9,639 nucleotides of DNA from an uncultured Desulfohalobiaceae bacterium (GCA_913055195.1 CAJXJU010000022.1:1-9639); one strand, 5' to 3'; shown: positions 1 to 6,661, counted from the first letter of the stretch. The notes: a model not told the origin generated them from the sequence alone. Translations and numbers: made by a program.

Positions 1-54
1 TACATGATATACTGCCTTTTCATCTTCCTTCAAAAACCTTGCTATCCTTGGCAT
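1..54 (-). CDS. REP-associated Y1 (IS200-like) transposase, N-terminal fragment cut by window edge
   Basis: Reading the minus strand from an ATG at 54 gives 18 codons, MPRIARFLKEDEKAVYHV, before the window ends. The MPRI-R start followed by AVYHV is the N-terminus of REP-associated tyrosine transposases (RAYTs, the Y1_Tnp/HUH family), where YHV begins the first beta strand of the catalytic fold. The second transposase at the right edge begins almost identically (MPRIPRMLVTDQPAVYHV), which supports the call. A GGGAG ribosome binding site (61-65) lies 6 bases upstream. The HUH motif and catalytic tyrosine are outside the window, so I cannot say whether the gene is intact. These enzymes act on single-stranded DNA hairpins and are often domesticated to move REP palindromes. 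Family call is fairly sure; activity is unknown. Confidence 0.75.
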   Translation of the reverse strand, partial: MPRIARFLKEDEKAVYHV

Positions 55-85
55 GACTCACTCCCTTTTTGTCCAGATACTCTTT

Positions 86-148
86 TCAAACTCAAACTAT
101 ACCCGCTCCCTTCAGGTGTCAGGTGTCAAGCATTATTTGCCTGTCCCA
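86..148 (-). repeat. Conserved RAYT leader repeat, left copy (with promoter-like TTGACA)
   Basis: On the minus strand this segment starts GGGACAGGCAAATAATG, continues into CTTGACACC and ends in GTTTGAGTTTGA, about 30 bases before the transposase start at 54. It matches the copy at 1713-1765: the 25 bases at 124-148 differ from 1741-1765 at one position. It resembles the leader of the right-edge transposase (9422-9445). TTGACA (124-129) looks like a -35 box. A 7-bp tandem duplication (CACCTGA unit) is present here but not in the middle copy. It puts CTGACA 15 bases from a TATAGT (95-100). The repeat is best read as the 5' end of the mobile transposase unit. Confidence 0.7.
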
Positions 149-1046
149 TAATATATTTCGTTAAAATTTGTTTCATTAAAGTACAGGTGATTTTTTTAAA
201 GTGAAACCAATCTATTATATAATATAAATAAAATACAACAAGAATAACAAAAATTATAATCCCCAATACTTTTGATATAATCAATCCTAATACTGTTATA
301 AGTATAGATAAAACAAACAAATTAATATTAAGTTGATTTTGATGTAATGGAAAGTTATCACGTAAATTACGAATTGACGTAAGAGCACTTTCATAAGACT
401 TTTTATGACTATCATACAACTCACTTGAGATGTGTGGCTTTACTAACGATATAAAATGCAATGCATATATCATCTCGCCTATTGATTTTTTAAACAACAG
501 CAACAGGCCCTTCATTTTTGATGCTCTCATTATTTGACGTTCATCAATATATTCATTCAATTTTTTATGATAATGTATTATTTTCTCTGTATATTGATTT
601 AAAATTTTTTTAGCTACTATATCATTTATCTTATATTTTCCTTCCTCTGTTTCCACAGGCCTCAAAAGCATATCATCTTCATGGTGATGATGAGTATGCT
701 CATGATATACATCTTTTACTACAATAAAAATTTGTTCAGCTAATTTTTGTTTATCTTTGACATTTGAAATTACTTTAAAAAATACAATACCCTCCTTAGT
801 TATATCTATTATTTCTGCTACACTGACATTCTCAAAGTCTATTTTCTCAATTTTTGACTTTTTTTCATTAAAATATAATTTTACCTTTTTATCTTTTTCT
901 CTATTTTTTGCCTCATCATCAAATTCGCGTTTATATGTTATAACATCGCCCTGAAATTGTAAGTGATTTTTTCTCAAAAAAGCATCGACTCTGCGCTTGA
1001 AATTAATTTCTGGTGTTAAAATTGGTATCCATGCAACAAAAGACAT
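126..1046 (-). CDS. Orphan 306-aa protein with His-rich cluster and C-terminal two-helix membrane hairpin
   Basis: I do not recognise the family. The ATG at 1046 has AGGATGG a few bases upstream. Residues 1-115 are lysine- and glutamate-rich and look like a mixed alpha/beta soluble region. Residues 115-125 read HEHTHHHHEDD, a possible metal-binding loop. Residues 140-235 are mostly helical and charged. Residues about 241-259 and 260-279 are two adjacent strongly hydrophobic segments, a membrane hairpin near the C-terminus that leaves the N-terminal bulk on one side of the membrane. The gene is much more AT-rich than the central operon, which suggests foreign origin. The last codons (GQANNA and stop) lie inside the RAYT leader repeat, so the native C-terminus may have been replaced. 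It is separated from the upstream 82-aa gene by a terminator, so it is probably transcribed alone. It is a real gene by length and ribosome binding site, but its function is unknown. Confidence 0.7.
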   Translation of the reverse strand: MSFVAWIPILTPEINFKRRVDAFLRKNHLQFQGDVITYKREFDDEAKNREKDKKVKLYFNEKKSKIEKIDFENVSVAEIIDITKEGIVFFKVISNVKDKQKLAEQIFIVVKDVYHEHTHHHHEDDMLLRPVETEEGKYKINDIVAKKILNQYTEKIIHYHKKLNEYIDERQIMRASKMKGLLLLFKKSIGEMIYALHFISLVKPHISSELYDSHKKSYESALTSIRNLRDNFPLHQNQLNINLFVLSILITVLGLIISKVLGIIIFVILVVFYLYYIIDWFHFKKITCTLMKQILTKYIMGQANNA

Positions 1047-1066
1047 TTACCATCCTATTATAATAA

Positions 1067-1092
1067 AAAGGGCTTCATAAATGAAGCCCTTT
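1067..1092 (-). terminator. Rho-independent terminator of the 82-aa gene
   Basis: AAAGGGCTTCA pairs with TGAAGCCCTTT in an 11-bp perfect stem around a four-base loop. On the minus strand it is followed by a T-rich run (TTTTTATTATAAT, extending below 1067). It begins 18 bases past the stop codon of the 1110-1358 gene, so it should end that transcript and uncouple it from the 306-aa gene downstream. Confidence 0.8.
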
Positions 1093-1109
1093 GATACTAG
1101 CAGGCAAAA

Positions 1110-1358
1110 CTAAATTGGCAGCATTCGAAACAATTTTCCCATAAAAGAATTTTCTGCTTTTTTTTCATAAAGGTATCTTTCACCTAACGGGGTCAACCGA
1201 GCTGTAGGAGTAATTTTCTCACCTTGCTCGCTCACCTGAAATTTCATACCAAACTTTACCAATCCCGTTAGTCTATACTCTTCAAGTATAGACTCATCAT
1301 CTGATTTAACAACGCATCCATTTTTATATTTTTCCAGGACGATCAGGTCATCTTTCAT
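1110..1358 (-). CDS. Small winged-helix-like protein, 82 aa
   Basis: No specific family is recognised. The layout resembles a minimal winged-helix fold: a helix around residues 22-31 (DESILEEYRL), the turn TGLVKFG at 31-37, a hydrophilic wing at 42-52, and ARLTPLGERYLYEK at 54-67. LTPLGERYL is typical of the last helix of small winged-helix regulators and related DUFs. A basic tail (KLFRMLPI) follows. The ATG at 1358 has GGAG about 9 bases upstream. The gene is AT-rich like its neighbour at 126-1046, but a terminator separates them. It could be a DNA-binding regulator of itself or nearby genes; equally the fold may serve protein binding. It is probably real because it has a ribosome binding site and its own terminator. 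Confidence 0.55.
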   Translation of the reverse strand: MKDDLIVLEKYKNGCVVKSDDESILEEYRLTGLVKFGMKFQVSEQGEKITPTARLTPLGERYLYEKKAENSFMGKLFRMLPI

Positions 1359-1712
1359 AAACTTTACTCCACTATTGAATATACAACAAAGTCTTCACGA
1401 CTTTTTCTTCCCGAGTTATTGATCAATCACCATCTCCTGAGTAAAAGCATTTTTCCATTCTTTACGGCCTGATATGGCTTGCCTCCAGCTCCACCAATAA
1501 ATCGAAACAATTTCCTCTTCAAAGTAAACTCAAGTATCCCTGAAAAATTTTTATTCGTAAAACTCGTAGCCACCTGTTTTTTATCCGTTATTTGTCAGGT
1601 TTCGTCTTGTTATAAACCGATTTTCTAAAAAATAGGAATAAGGTCGGTGTTTGTCAATGAATAGATCAAAAATTATTAGCCTATCCCCAATTTCCACTTT
1701 CTCCCTTCATCC

Positions 1713-1765
1713 TCTCAAACTCAAACACTCTCCCTTCAGGTGTCAAGTATTATTTGCCTGTCCCA
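1713..1765 (-). repeat. Solo RAYT leader repeat without transposase
   Basis: On the minus strand this reads GGGACAGGCAAATAATAC, then CTTGACACCTGAAGGGAG and GTTTGAGTTTGAGAG. It matches the left transposase leader (86-148) closely, including 24 of 25 positions over the GGGACAGG-to-TTGACA part. Here no MPRI start follows: the first downstream ATG (ATGAAGGGAGAAAG) stops after nine codons. It is therefore an orphan leader left by deletion, or a non-autonomous unit. The right word of the repeat recurs at 1817-1831. Confidence 0.65.
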
Positions 1766-1932
1766 AATTTCCCTTACACCACTCTATCTTTCCCTCAACC
1801 TTCAAACCCCATCTTTTCTCAAACTCAAACATTTTGCAACCTCTTCAGCGAACACACACAGGGCTATCGCATCTAAATTCGAAATCCGAATTCCTGCCCT
1901 GTTGAATTTTTGCAGGCGACTCCTTTAATTAC

Positions 1933-1961
1933 TTGCATTTCTGGCTGCTCATCTTTATTAA
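1933..1961 (+). promoter_or_regulatory. Candidate sigma-70 promoter of the UXS operon
   Basis: TTGCAT (1933-1938) and TATTAA (1956-1961) are separated by 17 bases and lie about 50 bases before the ATG at 2009. Each box matches four of six consensus bases. It is the best-spaced pair in the upstream region, but the call rests on pattern alone. Confidence 0.35.
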
Positions 1962-2008
1962 GAAAAACAAACCTGAATACAACAAACCCAAAAAACAAGG
2001 ACAAAATC

Positions 2009-2995
2009 ATGAAACAAGGCGAATTTAAAGGACTGGTGCGCAAAAGAATACTGGTAACTGGAGGAGCTGGATTTATTGGCTCACATTTATGCCAGAAACT
2101 CCTGGAACTTGGCGCGGAAGTTCTGTGTTGCGACAATTACTTTACAGGTCAAAAAGATCATATCCGTCATCTGCATGACCATCCGCGCTTTGAACTCCTG
2201 CGCCATGACATTACCTTTCCGTTATATGTAGAGGTAGATGAAATCTACAATCTGGCCTGCCCGGCATCGCCCATCCACTATCAATTCGATCCGGTGCAGA
2301 CCACAAAAACCTGTGTTCATGGCAGCATCAACATGCTTGGGCTGGCCAAAAGGGTTAAGGCTAAAATTTTTCAGGCATCCACCAGTGAGGTCTATGGAGA
2401 CCCTGAAGTACATCCGCAAACCGAAGACTACTGGGGACGGGTCAATCCCATTGGCCCCAGGTCATGCTATGATGAAGGCAAAAGATGCGCTGAAACCCTG
2501 TTTTTTGATTACCATCGTCAACATGGTGTGGAAATCAAGGTAGCCAGAATTTTTAATACCTACGGCCCCAATATGCACCCCAATGATGGCCGGGTAGTGA
2601 GCAATTTTATTCTCCAGGCCCTGCAAAACTTACCCATTACTGTTTACGGAAAAGGAGAACAAACCCGTTCTTTCTGCTATGTGGATGACCTGGTGGAAGG
2701 TATCTTAAGGCTTATGCAGACACCAAAAGATTTTACCGGCCCTATAAACCTGGGCAACCCTGTTGAAATCACTATCCTGGAACTGGCAGAAAAGATTATT
2801 CATTTAACAAATTCCAGGTCAGAAATCATATTTAAGCCTCTTCCAATAAATGATCCGCAAAAAAGAAGACCAGATATTACCCTGGCCAGAAAGACTCTTG
2901 ACTGGGAACCTGAAATCCCCCTGGAAGAGGGTTTAAGTAAAACCATTGCCTACTTTGAAAAACTTTTAAGGAGCAGAAGGAAAAATGAATCTTGA
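2009..2995 (+). CDS. uxs: UDP-glucuronate decarboxylase (UDP-xylose synthase)
   Basis: This extended short-chain dehydrogenase converts UDP-glucuronate to UDP-xylose in the cytoplasm, with tightly bound NAD+ cycling through a 4-keto intermediate. The product feeds polysaccharide or glycan synthesis. The dinucleotide-binding loop GGAGFIGS is at residues 18-25. Residues 81-100 ([20 protein letters not shown]) are diagnostic for this family, as is [16 protein letters not shown] at 182-197. STSE is at 124-127, and the catalytic YxxxK is Y154/K158 in [14 protein letters not shown] at 285-290 is also typical. The 328-aa length fits bacterial members. I chose ATG 2009 because AAGGA lies 7 bases upstream and GGAGFIG then falls near the N-terminus; an in-frame upstream extension from 1910 adds 33 unrelated residues. 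Its stop overlaps the next gene by 11 bp, so the two are cotranscribed. Confidence 0.92.
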   Translation: MKQGEFKGLVRKRILVTGGAGFIGSHLCQKLLELGAEVLCCDNYFTGQKDHIRHLHDHPRFELLRHDITFPLYVEVDEIYNLACPASPIHYQFDPVQTTKTCVHGSINMLGLAKRVKAKIFQASTSEVYGDPEVHPQTEDYWGRVNPIGPRSCYDEGKRCAETLFFDYHRQHGVEIKVARIFNTYGPNMHPNDGRVVSNFILQALQNLPITVYGKGEQTRSFCYVDDLVEGILRLMQTPKDFTGPINLGNPVEITILELAEKIIHLTNSRSEIIFKPLPINDPQKRRPDITLARKTLDWEPEIPLEEGLSKTIAYFEKLLRSRRKNES

Positions 2996-4436
2996 ATTTG
3001 AGCCAAAAAATTGCTGGCAAATTTTTAATGACCCCGAACATTTAAGCCAGATGGAACAACTGGCTAAAGAATATGTGGATTTTTTATCTGTCTGCAAAAC
3101 AGAAAGGGAAACCGTAAATTTTGTTCGCTCTCAAGCTTTAAAATATGGCTTTAAAGAAGACTTTGCCTCGAGCAAAGTATTTAAGATCCATCGCGGCAAA
3201 ACCATTCTTCTGGCCCGTAAGGGGAAAAAGCCCCTGGCCAACGGCGTCCGCCTTTTGGGCGCACATGCTGATTCCCCCAGATTGGATCTGAAGCAGCATC
3301 CTTTATATGAAGAATGTCAGGTAGCTCTGGCCAAAACCCACTATTATGGTGGCATCCGCAAATATCAATGGTTGTCCAGACCCCTGGCCCTGCACGGCGT
3401 GGTTGTAAAGGCTGATGGCACAAAAATAGATATTGTTCTGGGCGAAGACCCTGCTGATCCGGTTTTTACCATAGCTGATCTCTTACCCCACCTGGCCCAT
3501 AAACAGGTAACCAAAAAGGTCACCGAAGCCTTTGAGGCTGAAAAGCTCAATGTAATCCTGGGCCATAGCCCGGCACGCAAAGAAGAAAAGATGGAAAGTT
3601 GTGAAGACAAGAAGATGGGAGAAGACTGTAAAGATAACCCTTGTGCTTCCACTGAAGATGCAAAGCATAAAAACAAAGAAAAAAATCTCATCAAACAAAA
3701 GGTGTTAAAATTATTGCATGATAAATTCGGCCTGGTAGAAGAAGACCTGTTCTCAGCAGAACTTATGGCTGTTCCTGCTGGCCCGGCCAGATTTGTTGGT
3801 CTGGATAAGGCTCTGATTGGCGGTTATGGACAGGATGATCGCGTGTGCGTGTTTACTGGATTAAAAGCATTCCTGGCGCAGGAAGAGCCAGAATATACGC
3901 AGGTACTTATCTTCTGGGACAAAGAGGAAATAGGTTCTGATGGCTCGACAGGCGCCAAGTCCCTGTTTTTAGAATATTGTCTTGAGGATATGATTGACGC
4001 GTGGGAACCTGAAACAAAGCTAAGAACTGTATTTCAAAATACAAAGGCCATTTCAGCCGATGTGCACGCGGCCATGGACCCGGATTATCAGGAGGTACAT
4101 GAAAAACTCAATGCCTCTCTGCTGGGGCACGGTCCAGTATTTTGCAAATTTACAGGTCACAAAGGTAAATATGGCGCTAACGATGCCCATGCCGAATATG
4201 TGGCCTGGCTGAGAAATATTTTAAATAAAGCAGGTATCCCCTGGCAAATGGCTGAACTGGGCAAGGTGGATATTGGGGGCGGAGGAACTGTAGCTAAATT
4301 TCTGGCTATCTATGGCCTGGATATTATTGACTTTGGCCCTGGAGTGCTGGCCATGCACAGCCCGTTTGAAATCACCAGCAAAGCCGACATATATGCCACC
4401 TACCTGGCATATAAAGAATTTTTTCAGGCAGAATAA
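2985..4436 (+). CDS. M18 family aminopeptidase (aminopeptidase I type zinc peptidase)
   Basis: This is a cytoplasmic metallopeptidase that removes N-terminal residues from peptides using two metal ions; M18 enzymes usually form large tetrahedral dodecamers. Expected ligand motifs appear in order: [10 protein letters not shown] (H94, D96), GQDDRV (D284/D285), [13 protein letters not shown] (E314, E315), [10 protein letters not shown] (D359) and AMHSPFE (H458). [11 protein letters not shown] near 396-405 and GGGGTVA at 431-437 are also typical of the family. The 483-aa length is slightly above the usual 430-470. The excess is a lysine/glutamate-rich insert with three cysteines around residues 199-238, between the N-terminal domain and the return to the catalytic core. 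The ATG overlaps the end of the decarboxylase gene (ATGAATCTTGA), which suggests translational coupling. The transporter gene follows after 20 bp. Substrate preference cannot be read from the sequence. Confidence 0.93.
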   Translation: MNLEFEPKNCWQIFNDPEHLSQMEQLAKEYVDFLSVCKTERETVNFVRSQALKYGFKEDFASSKVFKIHRGKTILLARKGKKPLANGVRLLGAHADSPRLDLKQHPLYEECQVALAKTHYYGGIRKYQWLSRPLALHGVVVKADGTKIDIVLGEDPADPVFTIADLLPHLAHKQVTKKVTEAFEAEKLNVILGHSPARKEEKMESCEDKKMGEDCKDNPCASTEDAKHKNKEKNLIKQKVLKLLHDKFGLVEEDLFSAELMAVPAGPARFVGLDKALIGGYGQDDRVCVFTGLKAFLAQEEPEYTQVLIFWDKEEIGSDGSTGAKSLFLEYCLEDMIDAWEPETKLRTVFQNTKAISADVHAAMDPDYQEVHEKLNASLLGHGPVFCKFTGHKGKYGANDAHAEYVAWLRNILNKAGIPWQMAELGKVDIGGGGTVAKFLAIYGLDIIDFGPGVLAMHSPFEITSKADIYATYLAYKEFFQAE

Positions 4437-4456
4437 TTAAATAGAGCGAGGTATAA

Positions 4457-5329
4457 ATGAGCCTTCAGGCTGTATTTTTTATCATCCTCTCAGCTTTATT
4501 TCACATGGGGTGGAATCTTTGCGTTAAAAACAGCCCTCAAAAACAGATATTCATCTGGTGGATGTTTGCCGCCACCCTTGGTATCTTCCTCCCACTGGCC
4601 CTATACCACCTGCCACTATGGAAAACCATGCCTCTCCCATCCGTGTTTGCCTGTTTAGGGGCCAGCCTGATGTATTCCTTTTACCAATTATGTACAGGCA
4701 AAGCTTATCAAAAAGGGGAATTATCAGTGGTCTATCCCCTGACCAATCTTACGCCCCTGTTTGTTCCTATCTGGGCAAGCTGGTTTCTGGGGGAATATTT
4801 AAGTCTTTATGGTATAGCAGGTATTTTTCTCACCACCTTTGGCGCCATCTTACTGCAATGGAATCCAACAAACGCTTTGTCTTCAGAAAATGGGCAAAAA
4901 AATAAAAAACCAGTGTTCTGGGCTATTTCTGCAAGCCTCTTTGCATCAATTGGCTCAGTGTTTGACAAAGCAGGGGTAGATAGATTGTCCGGCCCTCTTA
5001 TCTATCCTTACATCACTTTAATGGTTTTTTTCATGTTCTGTTTTTTAAGCGTTGTCGCATGGAAAAAATCCTCTACTGCTAACATTTTAACAGGAATAAA
5101 AAAATTTCCCGGACAAATCTTCTTAGGTGGAATATTTCTGGCAGGCTCAGTGCTATTTTTCCGTTACGGGATGAAAGTCTGTCCCATCAGCTATGCCGTG
5201 GCCCTGCGCAAAGCCAGTATGGTGTTAGGGGTCTGGTTGGGCGCTATACTCTATAAAGAGACTCAAGTCGCCCTGCGCACAGTGGCATCTATCATTATTG
5301 TCATTGGAATACTTTTGCTAAAGATATAA
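4457..5329 (+). CDS. EamA/DMT-family transporter, ten transmembrane helices
   Basis: This is an inner-membrane drug/metabolite transporter-superfamily protein. Two EamA repeats of five helices each are visible, roughly residues 3-134 and 152-289. The hydrophobic segments are near 3-20, 31-50, 62-80, 92-110, 117-134, 152-168, 182-202, 219-237, 245-262 and 271-289. The repeat ends carry typical motifs: PLTNLTPLFVPIWASWFLGE at 94-113 and ALRKASMVLGVWLGAILYKE at 249-268, each ending in a helix followed by a glutamate. The 290-aa length is normal. GAGG (4448-4451) lies 5 bases before the ATG. It is the last gene of the plus-strand operon. The substrate is unknown; members move amino acids, nucleotide-type metabolites or sugars, and linkage to a peptidase is only a hint towards amino acids. 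Confidence 0.88.
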   Translation: MSLQAVFFIILSALFHMGWNLCVKNSPQKQIFIWWMFAATLGIFLPLALYHLPLWKTMPLPSVFACLGASLMYSFYQLCTGKAYQKGELSVVYPLTNLTPLFVPIWASWFLGEYLSLYGIAGIFLTTFGAILLQWNPTNALSSENGQKNKKPVFWAISASLFASIGSVFDKAGVDRLSGPLIYPYITLMVFFMFCFLSVVAWKKSSTANILTGIKKFPGQIFLGGIFLAGSVLFFRYGMKVCPISYAVALRKASMVLGVWLGAILYKETQVALRTVASIIIVIGILLLKI

Positions 5330-5333
5330 AAAA

Positions 5334-5364
5334 ATGCCTGCAAAAACCAATTTTTTGCAGGCAT
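5334..5364. terminator. Hairpin between convergent genes, probable terminator
   Basis: ATGCCTGCAAAAA pairs with TTTTTGCAGGCAT in a 13-bp perfect stem around a five-base loop, starting 5 bases after the transporter stop codon. Read on the plus strand the T-run is inside the stem and no T-tract follows. Read on the minus strand, TTTTTTTATA follows directly. It can plausibly end both the operon and read-through from the convergent 5642-6613 gene. Confidence 0.7.
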
Positions 5365-5374
5365 GTCTCTCAAA

Positions 5375-5591
5375 TAAATTCGAAATCCGAATTTCGAAAT
5401 TCGAAACAAATCCGAATTTTCAAATTTTCAAATGACAAAAACTTCTTAGATTACCAGCAGTTAGACGTTTTTAATCCAATGTAAATTTTATGCCCTAAAT
5501 TTAACTTGACCAAATCTTTTTGTTTAAAATTTTGGTCATTTGGTAATTTGGAATTGTTTCGAATTTCGGATTTCGATATTCGAATTTTTTT
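5375..5591. repeat. MITE-like inverted-repeat element with TTCGAA-rich ends
   Basis: The left arm (about 5375-5440) and the reverse complement of the right arm (about 5524-5591) share AAATTCGAA, CGAAATCCGAA, AAATTCGAAACAA and CAAATGAC followed by AAAA, in nearly the same order. They flank about 85 bp of unrelated AT-rich sequence. No reading frame of note lies inside. The 19-bp left end recurs exactly at 1874-1892. Such an element could fold into a long imperfect hairpin in RNA or single-stranded DNA. It fills the gap between the convergent transporter and deoxyhypusine-synthase-like genes. Its mobility is inferred from the terminal inverted repeats only. Confidence 0.6.
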
Positions 5592-5641
5592 GTTCTTATG
5601 GGTATTCTTTGTACGTCAAAATTAAAATGCGATTACCCTGA

Positions 5642-6613
5642 CTATTCCCCCAGAACATACATGAAGATAAGGGGAGCTACAATTGAGGCATCAGAGTTGA
5701 TCATAAATCTCGGCGTATCAGTATCCAGTTTATGCCAGGTAATTTTTTCGTTGGGCACGGCCCCGGAGTACGAACCATAAGAAGTTGTGCTGTCTCCTAT
5801 CTGAGCGAAATAGGCCCAATAAGGAGTATCCTTTTTCTTCACATCCTGAATGAGCATGGGCACCACGCAAATGGCAAAATCACCGGCAATACCCCCACCA
5901 ATCTGGAAAAAGCCCACAGGACAGCCGGCCTCTACCTGCTTTAGATACCACCCGGCCAGGTGTTCCATTTGCTCAGTGCCTGTACGCACGCCATGATGAT
6001 TGGCGATCTTGCCTCGCATCACATCCGCGCAATAAACATTGCCCAGGGTGGAATCCTCAAAACCAGGTGTATAGATCGGTATGTTCTTTTCCATGGCCGC
6101 ATAGACCCAGGAGTGTTCTTTTGGAATTTGAAAATGCTCTTCAATGCCTGGTGTTTTTAAAAGCTCATACATGAACTCCCAGGGGAATTTCGGCTCGCCT
6201 TTGAGAGCAGCCTCACGCCAGTTGTCCAGCAAAATTTTTTCAATGTGAATCATAACAGATTCCGGGATACAGGTATCAGTTACCCGATTAAAGCCCTGGT
6301 CCCGAAGTTCCCGTTCAGCTTCCGGGGTCAAATCCCTGTAATAAGGCACCATTTTATATTCTTTATTGCTAAAAAGATTAAAAATATCCTCTTCCAGGTT
6401 GGCCGCAGTGGCAGAAATGGCATGTACTTTGTCTTCCCGGATCATCCTGGCCAGAGAAATGCCGATCTCCGCGGTGCTCATGGCTCCTGCCATGGCCAAA
6501 AACATGCGGCCCCCCTTATCCAGAAGCTCGCGCCAGGCCCTGGCTGCTTCCAGAGTTTCACGAGCATTAAAATGTTTAAAATTTTCCTCCATAAAAGCGC
6601 TTATAGTAGTCAT
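5642..6613 (-). CDS. Deoxyhypusine-synthase-like enzyme, probably polyamine (homospermidine-type) synthesis
   Basis: The 323-aa protein has the deoxyhypusine synthase fold. FLAMAGAMSTAEIG (38-51) and SATAANLEEDI (67-77) correspond to the NAD-binding N-terminal half. IPIYTPGFEDSTLGN (178-192) matches the conserved IPVFSPALTDGSLGD of classic enzymes, and GGGIAGDFAI is at 239-248. GAVPNEKITWHKL (284-296) corresponds to the GARPDEAVSWGKI active-site loop, so K295 is the expected imine-forming lysine. Eukaryotic and archaeal enzymes modify eIF5A/aIF5A with the aminobutyl group of spermidine. Bacteria lack that substrate, and bacterial homologues are linked to polyamine synthesis such as homospermidine. 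That role here is an inference. GAGAGGGG (6619-6626) lies 5 bases from the ATG, and a perfect palindrome (6648-6661) sits just upstream. It is transcribed towards the operon's terminal hairpin. Confidence 0.88.
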   Translation of the reverse strand: MTTISAFMEENFKHFNARETLEAARAWRELLDKGGRMFLAMAGAMSTAEIGISLARMIREDKVHAISATAANLEEDIFNLFSNKEYKMVPYYRDLTPEAERELRDQGFNRVTDTCIPESVMIHIEKILLDNWREAALKGEPKFPWEFMYELLKTPGIEEHFQIPKEHSWVYAAMEKNIPIYTPGFEDSTLGNVYCADVMRGKIANHHGVRTGTEQMEHLAGWYLKQVEAGCPVGFFQIGGGIAGDFAICVVPMLIQDVKKKDTPYWAYFAQIGDSTTSYGSYSGAVPNEKITWHKLDTDTPRFMINSDASIVAPLIFMYVLGE

Positions 6614-6647
6614 ATCTACCCCTCTCTAAGATATATTTCCTGAATCC

Positions 6648-6661
6648 GTTAAGCGCTTAAC
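6648..6661. promoter_or_regulatory. Perfect 14-bp palindrome, candidate operator of the 5642-6613 gene
   Basis: GTTAAGCGCTTAAC is an uninterrupted perfect palindrome whose near edge is 34 bases upstream of the start codon, close to where a promoter would sit. The CG-centred AAGCGCTT core resembles LacI/GalR-family operators, but no such regulator is encoded in the window. It could also be chance, since palindromes of this length are uncommon but not impossible. Confidence 0.4.

Larger units (their letters stand above)
1359..2008. other. Long gene-free interval with repeat debris
   Basis: No convincing gene is seen over about 650 bp. The minus strand at roughly 1430-1590 has an open stretch of about 45 codons with no ATG start or ribosome binding site. 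It reads ...LKRKLFRFIGGAGGKPYQAV in one frame, with an alternative tryptophan-rich frame beside it; this may be gene debris. The right half holds a solo RAYT leader (1713-1765), a second copy of its TCTCAAACTCAAACA word (1817-1831), and the 19-bp word TAAATTCGAAATCCGAATT (1874-1892) that recurs at 5375-5393. The promoter of the downstream operon probably lies at 1933-1961. Confidence 0.5.

Noticed and set aside
1057..1062. TATAAT on the minus strand before the 306-aa gene
   Set aside because: It ends only about 10 bases from the start codon, too close for a normal leader, and lies in the T-rich tail of the terminator.
1430..1590. Minus-strand open stretch ...RFIGGAGGKPYQAVKNGK...
   Set aside because: No ATG, no ribosome binding site, no recognised family, and a competing frame looks equally coding; kept only as possible debris.
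1910..2008. In-frame 33-residue N-terminal extension of the decarboxylase
   Set aside because: The extension has no family similarity and no ribosome binding site; ATG 2009 has AAGGA at proper spacing and puts GGAGFIG near the N-terminus.
4558..4905. Other-frame reading within the transporter gene, and similar frames inside the other large genes
   Set aside because: They lie wholly inside strongly supported genes, have no ribosome binding site and show no family features.
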